Below the pieces are notes generated by a model. That model searched no databases and was not told the origin of the DNA. It saw only the letters and a program-made list of their open reading frames with translations. From NCBI GenBank assembly GCA_002746535.1, contig NVWA01000018.1:58203-122202 (forward strand): a DNA stretch of 64,000 nucleotides, read 5' to 3'. Positions 36,543-49,505 of the stretch are shown here, in pieces. How positions within the stretch are numbered: position 1 is the stretch's first letter; every line of letters begins with the position of its first letter. Position numbers and translations under genes: made by a program. Source of the stretch: Planctomycetota bacterium. Its GTDB lineage: Bacteria > Planctomycetota > GCA-2746535.

Positions 36543-37505
36543 TTAATCAAGATAATCATTTTTTAAAATCCAATTCAAAAGATTAGCATCGGATTTTGCC
36601 TGATTATAATGAAATGAAAACCCTCGAAAGAATGCTTGCTGCATAGACCTAAATGGTTCCGTTCGAATTAATTTTGCACGACATTTTCCATAAAAAAGTT
36701 CCATGCCAATATTAAGTTTATTATAAAGGCCTAAATATTTTTTTTCCCTAATCAAAGAATAAGAATACGAAATCCCCTGCATATAAGATCTCTTTTTTAA
36801 ATAATCTACTGTTAACCGACTTTCATCCACCCTATGATATAAACTAGCTTCAGGAATAAAAAAAGCTTTTCCATTACTTTTTTGTATTTCATTGGAAAGG
36901 TAACTTTCACCGTCACCTCTAAATCTCAGATCTTCTGAAGGAAAGCCATCTGGATGAAATCCACCCAATGCTACAAGAGTCGCTTTTCGAATTGAAAAAT
37001 TACAACCAAACACCATATGAGGTGAAATTTCTTTTATTTCATCACCCATTTCAAGTAAACTATATTCAGATAAATATTTTCCATCTAAATTTATTTTCCA
37101 TAAAAGCTCGACCCATTCAGGTAAGTCAGCCTCAAATTTTGGATGTGCATTCCCACCAACCAAAACAACATCACTCCCTTGAGAGAAGCCCATAGCAATT
37201 CCATCTAACCATGTAGGCTCAACCAAAACATCATCATCAATAAATGAAAGAATTTCGCCCTTAGATTTTTTTAAACCACAATGTCTTGCATTGTGGAGGC
37301 CTAAATTAGCTTCTTTGTAATAAAAGCAATTTACATGATTATTAATATAATCTCTAGAAACAAGTTCCGTATCATCACTTGAATTATTATCTACTACAAT
37401 AATTTCGAAATCTTCAGAGGGATAATTCAAATCACTTAAACTATCTAGAGCATCTTTCAAAATAGTTGAACGATTATAGGTCGGAATAATTACACTAATA
37501 AACAG
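36543..37505 (-). CDS. Family 2 glycosyltransferase, probable non-standard (CTG) start
   Basis: A GT2 (GT-A fold) enzyme that transfers a sugar from an activated nucleotide donor. The track starts at TTG 37460 but would lack the first strand of the fold. Reading upstream in frame gives LFISVIIPTYNRSTI, the canonical N-terminus of the family. Then come EIIVVDNNSSDDT, ANLGLHNARHCGLKKSKGEILSFIDDDVLVEP (the DxD equivalent DDD) and SIRKATLVALGGFHPDGFPSEDLRFRGDGE. Between that sequence and an in-frame TGA at 37517 only GGA ATT CAG CTG exist. So the start is CTG at 37505, with GAGGA six bases upstream, or there is a frameshift from the ATG at 37530. Neighbouring flippase, methyltransferases and GT11 gene suggest surface polysaccharide synthesis. 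Confidence 0.85.
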   Translation of the reverse strand: MFISVIIPTYNRSTILKDALDSLSDLNYPSEDFEIIVVDNNSSDDTELVSRDYINNHVNCFYYKEANLGLHNARHCGLKKSKGEILSFIDDDVLVEPTWLDGIAMGFSQGSDVVLVGGNAHPKFEADLPEWVELLWKINLDGKYLSEYSLLEMGDEIKEISPHMVFGCNFSIRKATLVALGGFHPDGFPSEDLRFRGDGESYLSNEIQKSNGKAFFIPEASLYHRVDESRLTVDYLKKRSYMQGISYSYSLIREKKYLGLYNKLNIGMELFYGKCRAKLIRTEPFRSMQQAFFRGFSFHYNQAKSDANLLNWILKNDYLD

Positions 37506-37739
37506 CTGAATTCCTCAAATATAAACCCATTGACTCCAATTATTATAATACATTATCAAAAGATTTTCTTTACAATACTAAATTCATCAGATTTTATAAC
37601 ATAAAGCAATATAATTAACTACTAAGATTTTTTCAACATCACCATCAACTCTAAGATCGGTTTTAAATATTAGTATTATGGATATAAAGAAAAGAAATAA
37701 AGCTTTCAACTACAAAGCATTAACGCTAATTTCTATCAT

Positions 37740-39068
37740 GTGTACATTTTGATATTAAATAAAATAAAAGAAATTACTCAGCATCCCGGTGTTCGTAAAT
37801 ATTTTAAAAATAGCTCATGGCTACTAGCAGAAAAAGTATTTAGACTTATCATTGGACTGTTCGTAGGTGTATGGGTAGCAAAATACTTAGGTCCTGAGTC
37901 CTATGGCCTTTTCTCTTACGCACAGTCAATTGTTGTCATAATTACTATTGTAGCTTCTTTAGGAGTCGATGGGATACTAGTCAGAGAATTAATTAATCAT
38001 AAAGACAAAAGGGATGAACTTCTAGGCACGGCATTCACACTTCGACTGATAGGTGCAATAATTGTGATTTTAATAACAATAATTGCTATCAGCTTATTAC
38101 CTCACGAGAGAGACACAAACATAATAATAATAGTAATCACAGGAGCTGTGTTTTTTCAGTGTTTTAATGTTATTGATTTTTATTTTCAAAGCGAAGTTCT
38201 AAGCAAATATATAGTAAGAGCAAACATGATTTCCCTCTTAATATCATCGATAGCAAAAGTCATACTGATTTTATACAATGCACCCTTGCTAGCATTCGCA
38301 ACTATGATGGTTGTCGATAGTGTCATATTTGGCATAGGATATATTTACATATATTACAAACAAAATTTATCGTTATTCATATGGAAATTCAACTATGCCA
38401 TGGCAAAAAGACTATTAAAAGACAGCTGGCCATTAATTTTTAGTAGCTTTGTGCTAATGATCCAAGCGCGTATAGATCAAGTGATGATCAAAAACATGCT
38501 AGGGAATTCTGAAGTAGGTTATTACAGCGTAGCATTAAAACTGATAGAGTCCGTCGCATTCGTGACAATTATTTTAAAAACATCCCTATCACCATCTGTA
38601 ATTAAAGCAAAGAGCATCTCAACCGAATTATATGAAAACCGATTGCAAAATTTATATAGAATAAATATGATCGCATTTCTAATCGTTGCCCTTCCTATAT
38701 ACTTTTTAGCCGATCACATAATAAGTATTCTATATGGAGAAAAATATGCAAATACTGGTATTTTACTATCAATAATGGCATCCCGGCTATATTTCGCAAA
38801 CCTAGGAACAGCTCGCGCAGTTTATTTAATGGTTGAAAATTTATTCAAATACGCTTTATTCACGATGATTTTAGGAACAATCGTAAACATTATATTAAAT
38901 TACTACTGGATAGCAGAATATGGAACCAAAGGTGCTGTATATGCATCAATCATTTCATTCTTTGTCACTATATTTGTTGTCGATCTCTTCTATACGAAGA
39001 CAAGAAGAAACTTATGGTTAATGATAAAGAGCACCTTTACTTTTTATCGATTAAATGTTAAATTATAA
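37740..39068 (+). CDS. Polysaccharide flippase (Wzx/MATE-like)
   Basis: A 442-aa integral membrane protein with about twelve hydrophobic segments. Family-typical N-terminal sequence is NSSWLLAEKVFRLIIGLFVGVWVAKYLGPESYGLFSYAQSIV, as in oligosaccharide flippases that move lipid-linked repeat units across the inner membrane. The start is GTG at 37740 (an ATG overlapping it by one base is out of frame). It begins the + strand set with two methyltransferase-like genes and a GT11-like gene. The strand switch from the GT2 gene is within the same functional locus. No polymerase (Wzy) is present in the window. The polysaccharide type is unknown. Confidence 0.92.
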   Translation: MYILILNKIKEITQHPGVRKYFKNSSWLLAEKVFRLIIGLFVGVWVAKYLGPESYGLFSYAQSIVVIITIVASLGVDGILVRELINHKDKRDELLGTAFTLRLIGAIIVILITIIAISLLPHERDTNIIIIVITGAVFFQCFNVIDFYFQSEVLSKYIVRANMISLLISSIAKVILILYNAPLLAFATMMVVDSVIFGIGYIYIYYKQNLSLFIWKFNYAMAKRLLKDSWPLIFSSFVLMIQARIDQVMIKNMLGNSEVGYYSVALKLIESVAFVTIILKTSLSPSVIKAKSISTELYENRLQNLYRINMIAFLIVALPIYFLADHIISILYGEKYANTGILLSIMASRLYFANLGTARAVYLMVENLFKYALFTMILGTIVNIILNYYWIAEYGTKGAVYASIISFFVTIFVVDLFYTKTRRNLWLMIKSTFTFYRLNVKL

Positions 39069-39096
39069 GCGATATTAACTTCAGGAAATAAAAGCA

Positions 39097-39765
39097 ATGG
39101 GAATAGTAAATTTTGGTGTGCCTGAAAAAGAAGTTAGTTTTCTAAAAAACCTCATGAATTTATCCATATTTGTTGAAGGAGGGACTTTCAAAGGAGGTAC
39201 AGCCAAATTAATGAGTCAAGATTTCAATAAAGTATATACCATTGAGAAATCTGAAAAAATGTATCTGGTAGCTAAAGAAAATTTAACAACTTTAACAAAT
39301 GTAGTATTGTTAAAAGGCGATACTCGCGATCATTTGAAAGATATCTTAGAGGAAAATGACAACTTATTGTTTTGGCTTGATGCTCATTGGTGTGGATATG
39401 AATCGTACGGTGATAGCGATGAATGTCCTCTAATAGAAGAATTAAAAAATATTTTTTCATATGAAAAAAACTACGTTATATTAATAGATGATGCTCGGTT
39501 ATTTCTATCCCCACCACCACAACCCCATCGAATTTCTCAGTGGCCAGATTTGAAAGAAATCATGGAAGCATTACCAAATAACTGGGGTATTATTGAATAT
39601 GAAGATGTAATATATTTGTATCCAAATAAGATCAGAGATGATATAAAAAACTTTTTACAAATTGAAGTAACAAAAAAAAATCAACAAGAAAATAAAGAAA
39701 TCAATAAAGCAAATTCGACATCTTTTCTTCACAAAATTTATAATAAAATCAGACCAAGGGAATAG
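39097..39765 (+). CDS. Class I SAM-methyltransferase-like protein
   Basis: A 222-aa protein with a Rossmann methyltransferase pattern: IFVEGGTFKGGTAKLMSQDF (SAM loop), VYTIEKSEKMYLVAKENL (ribose-binding acid), VLLKGDTRDHL, and NLLFWLDAHWCG. A conserved DDAR follows (YVILIDDARLF). It is similar to the cephalosporin-hydroxylase/Methyltransf_24 group found in polysaccharide loci. The C-terminal 40 residues are basic and low-complexity. It starts 28 bp after the flippase, with AGGA upstream of the ATG, and is followed after 2 bp by the DUF268-like gene. A sugar O-methyl or similar role is likely but not shown. Confidence 0.75.
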   Translation: MGIVNFGVPEKEVSFLKNLMNLSIFVEGGTFKGGTAKLMSQDFNKVYTIEKSEKMYLVAKENLTTLTNVVLLKGDTRDHLKDILEENDNLLFWLDAHWCGYESYGDSDECPLIEELKNIFSYEKNYVILIDDARLFLSPPPQPHRISQWPDLKEIMEALPNNWGIIEYEDVIYLYPNKIRDDIKNFLQIEVTKKNQQENKEINKANSTSFLHKIYNKIRPRE

Positions 39766-39767
39766 TA

Positions 39768-40532
39768 TTGTCTAAATTAAAAAAAAATCCTCTTTTAAGA
39801 AAATGCTATTATTTTATAAAATCAATAAAACAGTATTTAACCATTAAACCTTTTCATACTTTTAAAGAATACTGTTGGTATATAAATCAGCTAAGTGAAC
39901 TTAAAAAAAAGACTGACAATCCAAATTTTAATAAAATCATATATTACCCTTGTCTTTTTGATAACCTAAAAACAACACCTCTTGAACCAACATATTTTTA
40001 TCAAGATAGTTGGGCTGCTAAAAAACTTTTTGAGCTTAAACCAGCAAAACATGTAGATGTAGGTAGCTCCGCAAAAACAATAGGAATTCTTTCTCAATTT
40101 ACACCAATAACAATGGTTGATATAAGACCTATAGAACTGAGTTTAGATGGCTTAGAATTTAAAAAAGGATCGATTCTTAAACTACCATTTGAAGATAATT
40201 CAGTAGAGTCACTATCATCCATGTGCGTAATAGAACATATTGGACTAGGCAGGTATGGTGATGACCTGGATGCATTTGGAAGTGAAAAATCAATTAATGA
40301 GCTAAAAAGAATATTAAAACCAGGTGGAACTCTACTAATAAGCGTGCCAATAGATAAGGAAAATATAATTTATTTTAATGCACACAGGGCTTTTTCAAAA
40401 AAATATTTATTTGATTTATTATCAGACTTTATAATCATGGAAGAGCGATATCTATATGGAAAAGAAGTGACAGAATCATTTGATCAAGATAAAGGATTTG
40501 GAACAGTTTTTTTAATGCTTAAGAAAAAATAA
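39768..40532 (+). CDS. DUF268/Methyltransf_11-like protein
   Basis: A 254-aa protein with methyltransferase fold signs: AKHVDVGSSAKTIGILSQF, ITMVDIRPIEL, and LPFEDNSVESLSSMCVIEHIGLGRYGDDLDAFGS followed by ELKRILKPGGTLLISVPI. The VEHIGLGRYGD-like segment with YFYQDSWAAKKLFE upstream matches the DUF268 family known from polysaccharide clusters. The start is TTG at 39768, two bases after the previous stop, with AAGGG before it. It probably modifies a sugar of the surface glycan; the methylated group is unknown. Confidence 0.78.
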   Translation: MSKLKKNPLLRKCYYFIKSIKQYLTIKPFHTFKEYCWYINQLSELKKKTDNPNFNKIIYYPCLFDNLKTTPLEPTYFYQDSWAAKKLFELKPAKHVDVGSSAKTIGILSQFTPITMVDIRPIELSLDGLEFKKGSILKLPFEDNSVESLSSMCVIEHIGLGRYGDDLDAFGSEKSINELKRILKPGGTLLISVPIDKENIIYFNAHRAFSKKYLFDLLSDFIIMEERYLYGKEVTESFDQDKGFGTVFLMLKKK

Positions 40533-40560
40533 AACTTCACATTAAAGATCGGAGCAATTA

Positions 40561-41432
40561 TTGATATTTTTTTTTTCAAAAGGTAGACTTGGAAATCAAA
40601 TCTTTCAATACGCATTTTTATGTAGCCAAAAAAAAAAAATGAAATTGTAATAATGTTTGGAGATGGTGCATTATTACATGGATTTGAATTTAAAGAATGC
40701 AAATATATTTCAAATAAAAATAAGTGGTGGCGGCGTCTAAGAATTATTTTAGAACCAATAATGAATAAGATGCAAAAATGGAAATTAATTTCAACAATTT
40801 CAATAGTCCAAGATCAAATATTAGAAAATTATACTAGAGAAAGCACATTAATAAAAACTTGTAAAGGAGCTATATCAAATATAAGATTCATTGAATTAGG
40901 TTTTTTCCAAAGTGAATCTTTTTTTGAAAACACTTTTATTAATAATTTTTCAATAAAATCAAAATACATCAAAGAGGCAACCATTTTTATTAATAAAATT
41001 CCTCAAAATACGCACAAAATCTTTATTCATATACGAAGAGATGATTACGAGACCTTTAATATTTACGGCAAAACAACTTTATTACCAATGAAATATTATT
41101 TAAATCAAATTGAATGGTTTCAAAAAAACAGAAAAAACTGTTTCTTTATAGTTTTAAGTGATGACCCTGAGTATGTAGAAAAATACTTTTCGGAAATTGA
41201 AAATAAAATTATATCAAAAGGAAATAGCCCAATTGTAGATTTATCAATTATGAGTTTATGTAATTCAGGCATTTTAAGTCCAAGCAGTTTTGGCTGGTGG
41301 GGATCTTACTTTATGAAAGACCGAGATGTTATATTTGCACCAAAACATTGGGCAGGGTTTAAATCCAATATAGATTGTAACTCCAACCCTTTAGCCAGCT
41401 TCATGACGGCAATAGAAATAAATGATGAATAA
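40561..41432 (+). CDS. GT11 alpha-1,2-fucosyltransferase-like gene interrupted at an A12 tract
   Basis: The track shows only an ORF from 40653. Upstream, a TTG at 40561 with GGAG six bases before it opens IFFFSKGRLGNQIFQYAFLCSQKKK, the exact N-terminal hallmark of GT11 fucosyltransferases (GRLGNQxFQYA). This frame runs into a 12-A tract (40628-40639) and stops a few codons later. The continuation (NEIVIMFGDGALLHGF) is in the next frame and needs one extra or two fewer A. The remainder has FIHIRRDDYETF, FFIVLSDDPEYV and LCNSGILSPSSFGWWGSYF, the other GT11 motifs. With A13 the protein is 290 aa, normal for the family. So the gene is either OFF in a phase-variable switch, rescued by slippage, a recent pseudogene, or a sequencing error. 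Confidence 0.85.
40567..40576 (+). repeat. T10 homopolymer at the start of the GT11 gene
   Basis: Ten T follow the second codon of the GT11 frame. It lies 51 bases before the A12 tract and could also vary in length. Confidence 0.8.
40628..40639 (+). repeat. A12 homopolymer at the GT11 frame break
   Basis: Twelve A between GCC and TGAAATTG. The reading frame of the GT11 family changes exactly here, by one base. Confidence 0.9.
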
Positions 41433-41474
41433 AAAATAGCCAACTAAAAGTTATAATAACTTATCAGTTGGCTA
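41431..41474 (-). terminator. Terminator of the rRNA operon (and probably of the GT11 gene)
   Basis: Arms TAGCCAACT and AGTTGGCTA enclose a smaller inverted repeat AAGTTA/TAACTT. On the - strand the stem is followed by TTTTTT, making a good intrinsic terminator 3' of 5S rRNA. In the + direction only TAAAAGGG follows. Confidence 0.85.
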
Positions 41475-41482
41475 AAAGGGAA

Positions 41483-41589
41483 GCCTGGCAACGACCTACT
41501 CTCCCGTTACAGTACCATCGGCGCAGAGGGGCTTAACTTCCGTGTTCGAGATGAGAACGGGTGTGACTCCCACGCTATGATCACCAGGC
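41483..41589 (-). rRNA. rrf: 5S ribosomal RNA
   Basis: Ends GCCTGGTGA and TCGTTGCCAGGC pair, and the middle has CCCGTTCTCATCTCGAACACGGAAGTTAAGC, the usual 5S core. About 107 nt; ends by helix I. Confidence 0.93.
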
Positions 41590-41719
41590 AAATTGGTGTG
41601 TTGATTAATGAATCAACAGCGAAATATTATTTGTTTACGATGATAATAAATTGAAATTATTGAATTCAAAAGTAGATACAAGGTAAACCTTGTATCTACT
41701 AAAGAAAAGAAAAAAATGT

Positions 41720-44630
<2,911 letters not shown>

Positions 44631-44827
44631 ACATTTTTTAAAATTTTGTCGAAAACTTACGTTTCCAACTTGATTCTATTAATGCTTTTTCTCGGAATTT
44701 TCTAAACGCTATTAAACATCTAGAAAAACAAAAATTTCAATGAATAAGAATATAATATTTCATATATCTTAACTTATACTTTACAATTATTTGTGTTTTA
44801 CCACAAATAACGTCTATCTATTTTATC

Positions 44828-44858
44828 GGCTTAATTTACCTAGGTGGTAAATTAAGCC
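44828..44858 (-). other. 13-bp perfect hairpin in the 16S-23S spacer
   Basis: GGCTTAATTTACC, a 5-base loop, and GGTAAATTAAGCC. It lies between tRNA-Ala and 23S and has no T-run, so it is more likely an RNA processing or folding element than a terminator. Confidence 0.7.
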
Positions 44859-44870
44859 TCTCATCGTAAA

Positions 44871-44886
44871 CAAATTATCAAAGAAC
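44871..44886 (-). promoter_or_regulatory. boxA-like antitermination site before 23S
   Basis: On the - strand it reads GTTCTTTGATAATTTG, close to the boxA form known from rRNA spacers (TGCTCTTTAACAAT). Confidence 0.5.
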
Positions 44887-44908
44887 AATCATGATTTATT
44901 TAAATCAC

Positions 44909-44968
44909 GAGCAAATACAAAAATACTTTTTCGTTCTTTAAAACAAAAAAGTACTTTTGTATGTGCTC
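44909..44968 (-). other. Long imperfect hairpin in the 16S-23S spacer
   Basis: Arms of 27 bases (GAGCAAATACAAAAATACTT... and its complement ending ATGTGCTC) pair at 24 positions around a 6-base loop. It is 33 bases downstream of tRNA-Ala. Together with the 13-bp hairpin it structures the spacer; processing is a probable role. Confidence 0.7.
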
Positions 44969-45001
44969 AATACACATTCTAACTCTGTAAGAATAACCAA
45001 G

Positions 45002-45074
45002 TGGAGATAACAGGGGTCGAACCTGCGACCTTCTGCGTGCAAGGCAGACGCTCTCCCAACTGAGCTATATCCCC
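45002..45074 (-). tRNA. tRNA-Ala (anticodon TGC)
   Basis: The cloverleaf reads from GGGGATATAGCTCAG to ATCTCCA with anticodon loop CTTGCAC. The acceptor stem contains the G3-U70 pair that marks alanine tRNAs. CCA is not encoded (CTT follows A73). Confidence 0.95.
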
Positions 45075-45088
45075 CAATGTTAGTCATA

Positions 45089-45162
45089 TACGCCCGACTA
45101 GATTCGAACTAGTGACCTCATCCTTATCAGGGATGCGCTCTAACCAACTGAGCTACGGGCGT
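45089..45162 (-). tRNA. tRNA-Ile (anticodon GAT)
   Basis: ACGCCCGTAGCTCAG...CTAGTCGGGCGT folds with a complete 7-bp acceptor stem and anticodon loop CTGATAA. CCA is not encoded. It lies between 16S and tRNA-Ala, as in many bacterial rRNA operons. Confidence 0.95.
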
Positions 45163-45265
45163 GTCAGCCCATCATGATAAAAAGAATAACTGGGTAAACT
45201 CAATTCCTTGAGTCTTGCGTTTTATCGATTCGACTATAACCTGTCGAATAGTCTACGTTATCCGT

Positions 45266-46823
<1,558 letters not shown>

Positions 46824-46987
46824 GATATCTCAGGGATCCTTAACTCATGCCCATAAATTAATATCGGCAGAATTTCAGATTTACTTATTTATACATATAT
46901 TTGTCTATGCAAATTCATACAACCGGGATTGTAAAAATTCACATAAACACTCAAAGAATTGTGTTTATATAGTTTACCTCAGTTATT

Positions 46988-47003
46988 CAATTGTCAAAGA
47001 GCT
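46988..47003 (-). promoter_or_regulatory. boxA antitermination site in the 16S leader
   Basis: The - strand reads AGCTCTTTGACAATTG, very close to the boxA consensus, about 45 bases downstream of the promoter and 165 before 16S. Confidence 0.7.
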
Positions 47004-47047
47004 GCTAACAATCGTACTCTCTCGAGTACCCTATTAGCGGGGCGAGA

Positions 47048-47075
47048 ATTATGCAATTAATAGATTTATTGTCAA
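47048..47075 (-). promoter_or_regulatory. rRNA operon promoter
   Basis: TTGACA and CATAAT are 16 bases apart. Then follows a GC-rich discriminator (TCTCGCCCCGC), and a run of A/T upstream could be an UP element. This arrangement is typical for stringently controlled rRNA promoters. Confidence 0.85.
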
Positions 47076-47237
47076 ATAGATTTAAATAAATATTTTGATT
47101 TTTTTAATGAAATTATACTTTACTTACTTTTTGCGGTAATTTCGCCTGAAAACACGTTACCACAGTGTCAATTCACTGTTTGCTAGTAAAAATATCTATA
47201 AAATATCTATAAAAAGACACAACAATACTAAATGCCC

Positions 47238-49505
47238 TTAGCCAAAAAACCTAGATATATCAGTTACAGTAACAAAAAACATCAGCGAAAGTAATAATAC
47301 CACACCTAAATTTGATACAACGATTTGGAAATTAGCACTAACGGGACTCCCTTTAATTTTTTCAATAAAAAGGAAAAAAAGAGCGCCTCCATCTAGGGGA
47401 GGAAACGGCAAGAAATTAAGAAAACCTATATTGATGCTCATCATAGCTACTAGCCATATAAGCTCTATATACCCACTTTTAGAAAAATGATACATCGCTG
47501 TTGAAATACCTATTGGACCTGACATAGTATCTGTACTGATTTTCCCAACAACAAGCTTCCCCAATGTGACTGCCGTCATATCTAAAATAAATACGACTTC
47601 ATCATAACAAAGGCTAAAAGCTTCTTGAATACTCGAGTACTTAACCAATACCTTTTTATTTGCAAAATACCCTACGCCACTAAATCCTTTATCATGAACA
47701 ACTATTTCTTTTGATGAAATAGTAGCGGACATCACTTCACCATCACGAATAAATTTTACATCAACAACATGCTTCTTTGGATCAAATACTTTTCCCTTAT
47801 ATTGCTTGCCATATTTATAAATATTTGAGAACTCCTTAAAGTGATCATCTAGACTACTCCACCCCCTATAAATTTTTTCAGCGGGGAAAGTTTTTTTCTT
47901 TCCATCTAGAAAGTGGACATAAGAAATTTCTTCTAATCTATCTCCAACTTTAAACCCTGAGGCAGCAGCAATTGAATCTGGCTTAGGTTGAGCCAAAATA
48001 AATTTTCGATTAAATTTCACTCCCATGCCGAATCGGTCATATATATAGCCATCACCTGAAACTAATACGTTTGATTTATGATATAATCGTGTAAATATGC
48101 CTGGTTTCCCAGGATAACGCAATTGGATTTTTGATTTGAAAATCTTGCCAGAGTCATCATCTTTTTTTAAATAAGATATATCTACACTTTTACCATAATG
48201 ACCCTCTAATGAATTAACAAGCTGCGGAATAGTTGAGACACTATTTCCTGCGATTGATACAATTTTATCGCCACTACGCAAACCTGCTATATGTAAGGGT
48301 CCATTATGCTCAACTTCACGAATGCTTTCTAAATTACCTGAAAAATCAATACTAATACCCAATAAATACTTCTGGGCCTTTTCATCAAAGGTAGGCTTTA
48401 CGTTCAGGTTAACAAGCTCGCCCTTCCTCATTACTTGCATGTCAACAGCTTGGCCACTGGTACTCTTTAGCGATTCTAATAATTCTTCATAGCTTTTAAT
48501 TTCAACGCCATTTATAGATTTTATTAAGTCCCATTCTCTAATCATACCCTTCTCAGCAGAAGAACCCGGATGCACACAACTTATCTCAACAGGTGCCTCA
48601 TTTCTTAAGCCTGATCGATATGTCTTAACTGGCTCAGGTCTAAATGTAAGCATAATTTCTTTATTATCTCGATTAACCGATATTGAAATATCTTTACCTA
48701 CATTTGCATCGACCTCTTTTTGGAATTCGTAGCTATAATTTATTTTAATTCCATTTATTCTTATGATTTCATCACCTAGTTGCACCCCAGCTTTCAATAA
48801 TGGAGAATCAAATACCAAGGAAGCAATTATTAAACTATCTTGTGAAGTAACTCCAATAGACGGCATTCCTCTTAAATAATCCATTTTAGGCGTAATTGAG
48901 ATTATCTTTTCAACACCGCCACGCTCAATTTTCATTATCAAAGGTTTGCCAGGATCGGATAAAACTATTACTTTGTGTATGTCAAGAAAGCGTTTAATTT
49001 TTTCACCATCCAACTCCAAGATCTTATCATTTTCTTTTAGTCCAGCTTTTATTGCAGGAGTTCCCCTAACGGTGCCAATTATTGGCACATCATATTCCTT
49101 ACCAATTCCATACATAATAAAAATTAGCAATACTGCGGAAATGAAATTCATCGCTACACCACCCGCCATAATGCCAAATCTTTCGCTAATTGTTTTGGAT
49201 TGAAAATGTTCATTCGAAAACTCAGATATTTCCATTTCATGGCCTGGCAACTCTTCCATACCATATAATTTCACATATCCTCCAAATGGGAATACTCCTA
49301 TTCCATATTCAGTTCCTTTATGATTAAATGAAAATATTTTTAAACCACCAAAATCAAAACCAACATAAAACTTATCAACTTTGACTCCTGCTCGAACAGC
49401 CATGATATAATGACCAAGCTCATGAACAAAAATAATGAAACTAAACGCCATAATTGTTAAAATTATATTCCACGTACTTGATAAAAATGAAACTACTGTA
49501 TCCAT
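47238..49505 (-). CDS. rseP: RseP-type site-2 zinc metalloprotease with multiple PDZ domains
   Basis: An intramembrane protease of the S2P/RseP family. The zinc motif HELGH is at residues 28-32 inside the first membrane segment, and the C-terminal metal motif is FLPFPPLDGG near residue 700, with further hydrophobic segments at ~110-130, ~670 and ~735-750. E. coli RseP is 450 aa; this is 755. The extra length holds about five PDZ-like units (PAIKAGLKENDKILELDGEKI, SPLLKAGVQLGDEIIRINGIKI, SAEKGMIREWDLIKSINGVEI, PLHIAGLRSGDKIVSIAGNSV, SIAAASGFKVGDRLEEI). It should cleave anti-sigma or other membrane substrates or signal-peptide remnants. It overlaps dxr by 13 bases as the last gene of the gsp operon. 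Confidence 0.92.
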   Translation of the reverse strand: MDTVVSFLSSTWNIILTIMAFSFIIFVHELGHYIMAVRAGVKVDKFYVGFDFGGLKIFSFNHKGTEYGIGVFPFGGYVKLYGMEELPGHEMEISEFSNEHFQSKTISERFGIMAGGVAMNFISAVLLIFIMYGIGKEYDVPIIGTVRGTPAIKAGLKENDKILELDGEKIKRFLDIHKVIVLSDPGKPLIMKIERGGVEKIISITPKMDYLRGMPSIGVTSQDSLIIASLVFDSPLLKAGVQLGDEIIRINGIKINYSYEFQKEVDANVGKDISISVNRDNKEIMLTFRPEPVKTYRSGLRNEAPVEISCVHPGSSAEKGMIREWDLIKSINGVEIKSYEELLESLKSTSGQAVDMQVMRKGELVNLNVKPTFDEKAQKYLLGISIDFSGNLESIREVEHNGPLHIAGLRSGDKIVSIAGNSVSTIPQLVNSLEGHYGKSVDISYLKKDDDSGKIFKSKIQLRYPGKPGIFTRLYHKSNVLVSGDGYIYDRFGMGVKFNRKFILAQPKPDSIAAASGFKVGDRLEEISYVHFLDGKKKTFPAEKIYRGWSSLDDHFKEFSNIYKYGKQYKGKVFDPKKHVVDVKFIRDGEVMSATISSKEIVVHDKGFSGVGYFANKKVLVKYSSIQEAFSLCYDEVVFILDMTAVTLGKLVVGKISTDTMSGPIGISTAMYHFSKSGYIELIWLVAMMSINIGFLNFLPFPPLDGGALFFLFIEKIKGSPVSANFQIVVSNLGVVLLLSLMFFVTVTDISRFFG

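Larger units (their letters stand above)
46824..47237. other. rRNA leader and promoter region, no protein gene
   Basis: This 414-bp stretch separates rseP from 16S. It holds the rRNA promoter, a boxA-like site and an 8-bp hairpin (ATAAACAC/GTGTTTAT at 46943-46968). The 71-aa track ORF here is not supported. Confidence 0.75.

Noticed and set aside
40653-41432. Start of the GT11 protein at ATG 40653 as given by the track
   Set aside because: It would omit the GRLGNQIFQYA motif, which is present upstream before the A12 tract.
44909-44968. Small mobile element (MITE) in the rRNA spacer
   Set aside because: A single hairpin without target-site duplication or second copy in the window; processing is simpler.
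47192-47214. Direct repeat TATCTATAAAA x2 as an operator
   Set aside because: Short, AT-rich, single pair, no supporting context.
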